Shown: in pieces, positions 4,484 to 7,649 of the stretch | Layout of the letters: each line of letters starts with the position of its first letter | Numbering within the stretch: the stretch's first letter is position 1 | NCBI GenBank assembly: GCA_019308705.1 | Contig: JAFDHW010000142.1 | Span: forward strand, 1 to 7,649 | Reading direction: 5' to 3' | Length of the DNA: 7,649 nucleotides | Source of the DNA: Deltaproteobacteria bacterium | GTDB lineage: Bacteria; Desulfobacterota; Desulfobacteria; Desulfobacterales; Desulfatibacillaceae | Notes under the pieces: generated by a model | The model's input: only the letters and a program-made list of their open reading frames with translations | Told to the model about the DNA's origin: nothing | Database searches by the model: none | Position numbers and translations under genes: made by a program

Positions 4484-7400
4484 TCAGTAGTCGATGGTGA
4501 AGAAGACGTTCGCGCCGGACTCTTGGCTGCCCACCTGGCTTTGGATGGTGAGGTTGTCGGTGAGGTAGTACTCCAGCATGAGTTCGTTCTCCCCCTGGGG
4601 GCCCACCCCCCGCCGGTAGGTCACGAAGAGTTTCGGCGAGATGTACTTGCCCGCCACCACCTGGGCCCCTTCCTCCGAGCCCGTGCCCTTTTCCAGAGTC
4701 AGGATGTCCAGGGGCACCTCGTGGCCCAGGCGCTGTTTCAGCTCGTCGATGACCTGCGCGCCGAAGTAGCCCACGGCCTGCTGCTGGAGGCTGGCCGCCT
4801 GGCCTCCGGTGAGTTCCTGGGGCGGCTTTCCGAACAAAAGGTAGCTCATGGCCACCGTGTCCGTCATGGGGGGATCGCCCGAAAGGGTCAGCCGGATGTC
4901 CGAGGCCGACCCGTGGATGTTCAAAGAGACCGTGACGCCGGATACCTTGTAGGCGGCCCACACGTCCAGGTTGGGGTCCGGCGGCCGGACGCCGGTGAAG
5001 ATGATGCGGCCTTTCTGCACCTCGAAGGTGCGGCCCGAGAAGGTATAGTAACCCCGCACGGTTTCGAGGCTGCCGTTCACGCCCATCCGGCCGCGCTGCT
5101 CCTTGACCGCGTCCACCTCCCCGGTGATCTCCACCTGCGCGCCTGCCCCGCGGATCCAGAAGGGGCCTTTCACCTCCACGGCCAGGTCCAAGCCCATGGC
5201 GTTCCACACCGAGGGCAGCCTTTCCGCGGGTTCGGGTCCGCCTTCGCGCTCCTTTTCCACGATGACCACGTCCTCCAGCCCCGGGACCTTGCGGGCCCGC
5301 ATGGAGAGGAACTCCTCCAGCCGGAACTCGCCTTCCCCCACCCGGACATTGCCGGAGACCACGGCCCCGGGCAGGACGCCCCTGGCGCGCACATCGGCGT
5401 CCACCGCCGCCGAGGCCAGGGGGGTGTTCAGCGTGAATTGCCGGAGGGAGACCTCCATGTCCACGGACTTCGGCACCCCGCCGGAGAGTTCCACGGCGCC
5501 CCGGCCGGCGATGCGCCCCGCCTCGCCGGACCGGGCGAACAGCCGCTCCACCGCGAAGCGGGAGGCGGAATCCCAGGACAAGGACACCAGGATGTCGCGG
5601 ATGGGCAGCTCCCTGCCGGCAAGCTCCATGCTCCTGCCCGTGAGCTTGCCCCGGCCCGAGAAGGCCGGGGAGCGGGGGTCGCCCTTCAGGGTGGCGGTAA
5701 GGTCCAGGTAGGCGTCCAGGGACCGCAGGGGGCCGATCCACGCCGGAAGGAAATTCAGGGAAAGCCTGTCGCCCACGGCGGAAACCCAAAGCCCCCTGGA
5801 GGGCAGGGAAAACCGCGCCGGTGCCAAGGAAAAAGCCAAGGGTTGGCTGCCCGTGGCGGTGAACACCCCGCCCGAGGACGGGGCCAGCTTTGCCGAAAAG
5901 ACGGCCTTGCCCGCCGCGTAGGACCCGGAAAGGGAAAGGTCCGCGGTGGGCAGGTGCGGCTTGCGGGGGTGGGCCAGGTTGTCCGCTTCCGCAAAAAACG
6001 CGGCCCGGGGTCTTGCCGGGGTGCCGGAAAGGGTGAGCGTGGCGTCCAGGGAGCCGGAAACCCCCGGCCCGGCCAAAAACCCGCCGGTCCAGGGCAAAAG
6101 GTCCAGGTCGCGGATTTCGACGGTGACGCCCGGGTCCTTTTCCAGGCCGAAGGCCCCGGAGGCCCGCACCGCGCCCGAGGAGCCCACCCTGGCGGAAAGG
6201 GTTTTCACCTCCACCCGGTCCGGTCCGAAGGAGACGTCCGCGGAAAGCTCCGTCAGGTCCGGGGCGTCCTTCACGCCCACCCGGTCGCCGGCAAGGGAAA
6301 TCTCCCCGGAGACGGCCGGGCGGCGGGGGTCGCCCCGGGCGGTTACGGAGGCGTCCAGCACGGCCCGGGTTTCGGTGAGGGGACCTACCATCGAGGGGAG
6401 AAACGAAAGGTCCAAGTCTTTTATGTCTGCGGAAACGTCCATCCCCGAGGCCCCCAGGGCGAACCGGGCCGGGGACAGGGACAGGGAGAGGGGAACCGTT
6501 CCCTTGGCGAAAAGGGATCCGCCCGTGGAAACGGCGGCGTCGGCCTCCACCCGGGCCGTGCCTCCCGCTGCGGGCCAGTCCAGGGAAACCGAGGCGTCCG
6601 CCGCGGGCACGCCGGCGGCCCAAACCTCAAACCCGGCGGCGCCTTGCAGGTCCCGGCCGGTGAGCCCGGAAAAGGCGGCAAGCTCCACGCCCGAGGCTGA
6701 GGCTTTAACGTCCAGGGCCCCGGTGTAGGCGTACCACCCAGCGGCGGAAAGGCGCTGGCCTCCGGAGGTCAGGGAGAACGCTTTGGCCTCCACCTTGTCC
6801 GGCCCCACGGCGAACCGGCCGCCGCCATCCCACGAGTGCCCCAGGGCCTCCACGGCCAGGGTTTTTGCGGCGATTTCCCGCACCCCGGCGGTCACGTCGT
6901 CCACGGTTCCCGCCGCGGCCACGGACAGGGGGCGCCCGCCGTGCGTTGCCCGGAGGTCGTAGAAAAGGCGGCGGTCCCGGAGGGTGAGGTCCGCCCGCAC
7001 CGAGGACAGGGGCATGCCCGCGGACACGTTTTCGGCGGCCAAGCTGGCGGTTCCGGAGAAGGGCGCGGGCCGGCCGGAGGCCTTGAGGGTGGCGCGGGCC
7101 GCGGAATAGTCCCCCCACGCTACGTTCTCCAGGGAAACGTCCGCCTCCACCAGGGGGTTGTGCACCATGCCCCGGGCGGAAACCGTTCCGGCAAGCCCGC
7201 CCGTGACCGGCGGATCCACGAACAGGCCCGAAACCGTGGCCAGCCGGGAGATATCAAGCCGGGCTTCGGCGTCCATGCCGCCGGTGGGGTCCATGGTGCC
7301 GGAAAACGCCACCTCGCCGCCCTCCCAGGCCGCCAGGCCCTCTTGGATCTCCAAGGCGCCCGGACGGGCGGAAAACCGGACCAGCCCGCGTTCGAGCTCC

Positions 7401-7649
7401 ATGGGCCCGGCCGTGCCGGAAAAGGCGGCGGACCCGGATGCGGAAAGCTGGGAAAGGGGGCGGCCCGCGGGTTTTTCCAGGCTTCCTTGCACCAGGAGCG
7501 ACACGTTGCCCCTGGCCAGGGGCGGGCCGCCCAGGGCCGCGGGATTCACGTGCTCGCCGCGCAGGGTGGCGGTAAGCGCCGCGGCCTCGGCCCGGGCCGC
7601 GAACCCGGCCAGGACGCCGGATGCCTGCAGAAAAAACCGGCCTCCGTCA
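4484..7649 (-). CDS. tamB: TamB, translocation and assembly module inner-membrane-anchored subunit, C-terminal part
   Basis: In frame from the right edge (first full codon at 7648) to TGA at 4484-4486. A GTG at 7549 is merely the first start-like codon; coding continues upstream of it (HEGRLTATL-like beta-strand sequence read toward the edge), so the N-terminus is missing. More than 1,050 residues are visible. Most of it is the long amphipathic beta-taco repeat of the AsmA-like/TamB superfamily: alternating hydrophobics, many GD-P-R-PA-SG turns and little Cys. The last about 340 residues fit the conserved TamB (DUF490) domain: VNGSLETVRGYYTFSGRTF, FEVQKGRIIFTG, SGDPPMTDTVAMSYLLFGK, LTLEKG, GKYISPKLFVTY, and the terminal LEYYLTDNLTIQS...FFTIDY. 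TamB spans the periplasm, anchored in the inner membrane, and is implicated in outer-membrane protein insertion with TamA and in glycerophospholipid transport. A tamA-like gene may lie beyond the right edge. Two blocks (numbered from the GTG, residues 352-415 and 569-632) are about half identical, indicating internal duplication. Confidence 0.93.
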   Translation of the reverse strand, partial: DGGRFFLQASGVLAGFAARAEAAALTATLRGEHVNPAALGGPPLARGNVSLLVQGSLEKPAGRPLSQLSASGSAAFSGTAGPMELERGLVRFSARPGALEIQEGLAAWEGGEVAFSGTMDPTGGMDAEARLDISRLATVSGLFVDPPVTGGLAGTVSARGMVHNPLVEADVSLENVAWGDYSAARATLKASGRPAPFSGTASLAAENVSAGMPLSSVRADLTLRDRRLFYDLRATHGGRPLSVAAAGTVDDVTAGVREIAAKTLAVEALGHSWDGGGRFAVGPDKVEAKAFSLTSGGQRLSAAGWYAYTGALDVKASASGVELAAFSGLTGRDLQGAAGFEVWAAGVPAADASVSLDWPAAGGTARVEADAAVSTGGSLFAKGTVPLSLSLSPARFALGASGMDVSADIKDLDLSFLPSMVGPLTETRAVLDASVTARGDPRRPAVSGEISLAGDRVGVKDAPDLTELSADVSFGPDRVEVKTLSARVGSSGAVRASGAFGLEKDPGVTVEIRDLDLLPWTGGFLAGPGVSGSLDATLTLSGTPARPRAAFFAEADNLAHPRKPHLPTADLSLSGSYAAGKAVFSAKLAPSSGGVFTATGSQPLAFSLAPARFSLPSRGLWVSAVGDRLSLNFLPAWIGPLRSLDAYLDLTATLKGDPRSPAFSGRGKLTGRSMELAGRELPIRDILVSLSWDSASRFAVERLFARSGEAGRIAGRGAVELSGGVPKSVDMEVSLRQFTLNTPLASAAVDADVRARGVLPGAVVSGNVRVGEGEFRLEEFLSMRARKVPGLEDVVIVEKEREGGPEPAERLPSVWNAMGLDLAVEVKGPFWIRGAGAQVEITGEVDAVKEQRGRMGVNGSLETVRGYYTFSGRTFEVQKGRIIFTGVRPPDPNLDVWAAYKVSGVTVSLNIHGSASDIRLTLSGDPPMTDTVAMSYLLFGKPPQELTGGQAASLQQQAVGYFGAQVIDELKQRLGHEVPLDILTLEKGTGSEEGAQVVAGKYISPKLFVTYRRGVGPQGENELMLEYYLTDNLTIQSQVGSQESGANVFFTIDY

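Noticed and set aside
4523..6700. 725-residue open frame on the + strand
   Set aside because: It lies entirely antisense to tamB. Its product is rich in Gly, His, Arg, Gln and Pro with no fold-like pattern, as expected from the complement of GC-biased codons.
7547..7549. GTG as the start of tamB
   Set aside because: Coding-like beta-strand sequence continues in frame to the right edge, there is no signal anchor after this codon, and TamB proteins have a long N-terminal region still missing.

Overview
The window is GC-rich, with strong G/C preference at third codon positions and long chance open frames opposite the real genes. It encodes a Gram-negative envelope set: a TamB-family protein, a secreted outer-membrane beta-barrel and a periplasmic DctP-type binding protein. 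Together with a DUF2795 protein and a long HEAT-like repeat protein, this fits a free-living Desulfobacterota/deltaproteobacterium. That assignment is an inference from gene content and style; no marker gene in the window proves it.

Layout, left to right. Bases 1-1610 (+) hold the C-terminal part of a HEAT/LRV-like repeat protein built on an exact 26-residue period that runs off the left edge. It converges, across a bidirectional hairpin, on a signal-peptide-bearing outer-membrane beta-barrel gene (1731-2384, -), which has its own promoter. The 459-base gap up to 2843 has no credible protein gene. It contains a consensus-quality promoter on the + strand, a strongly self-complementary segment and a textbook Rho-independent terminator, together an unannotated small-RNA gene of about 137 nt (2635-2771). 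A second, unexplained terminator-like hairpin lies just upstream of that promoter.

Bases 2844-3872 (-) encode an orphan TRAP-type (DctP family) periplasmic solute-binding protein with no membrane subunits in view. The 271-base gap that follows holds a palindromic hairpin and a roughly 120-bp nested imperfect palindrome centred on GTAC-AAAA-GTAC, which looks like an interspersed extragenic element. Then come a 63-residue DUF2795 protein (4144-4335, -) and the C-terminal part of tamB (4484 to the right edge, -), which contains an internal duplication.

The beta-barrel, binding protein and TamB are all cell-envelope proteins, but spacing and regulatory signals point to separate transcription units rather than one operon. 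The best candidates for something undescribed are the small RNA and the palindromic element.
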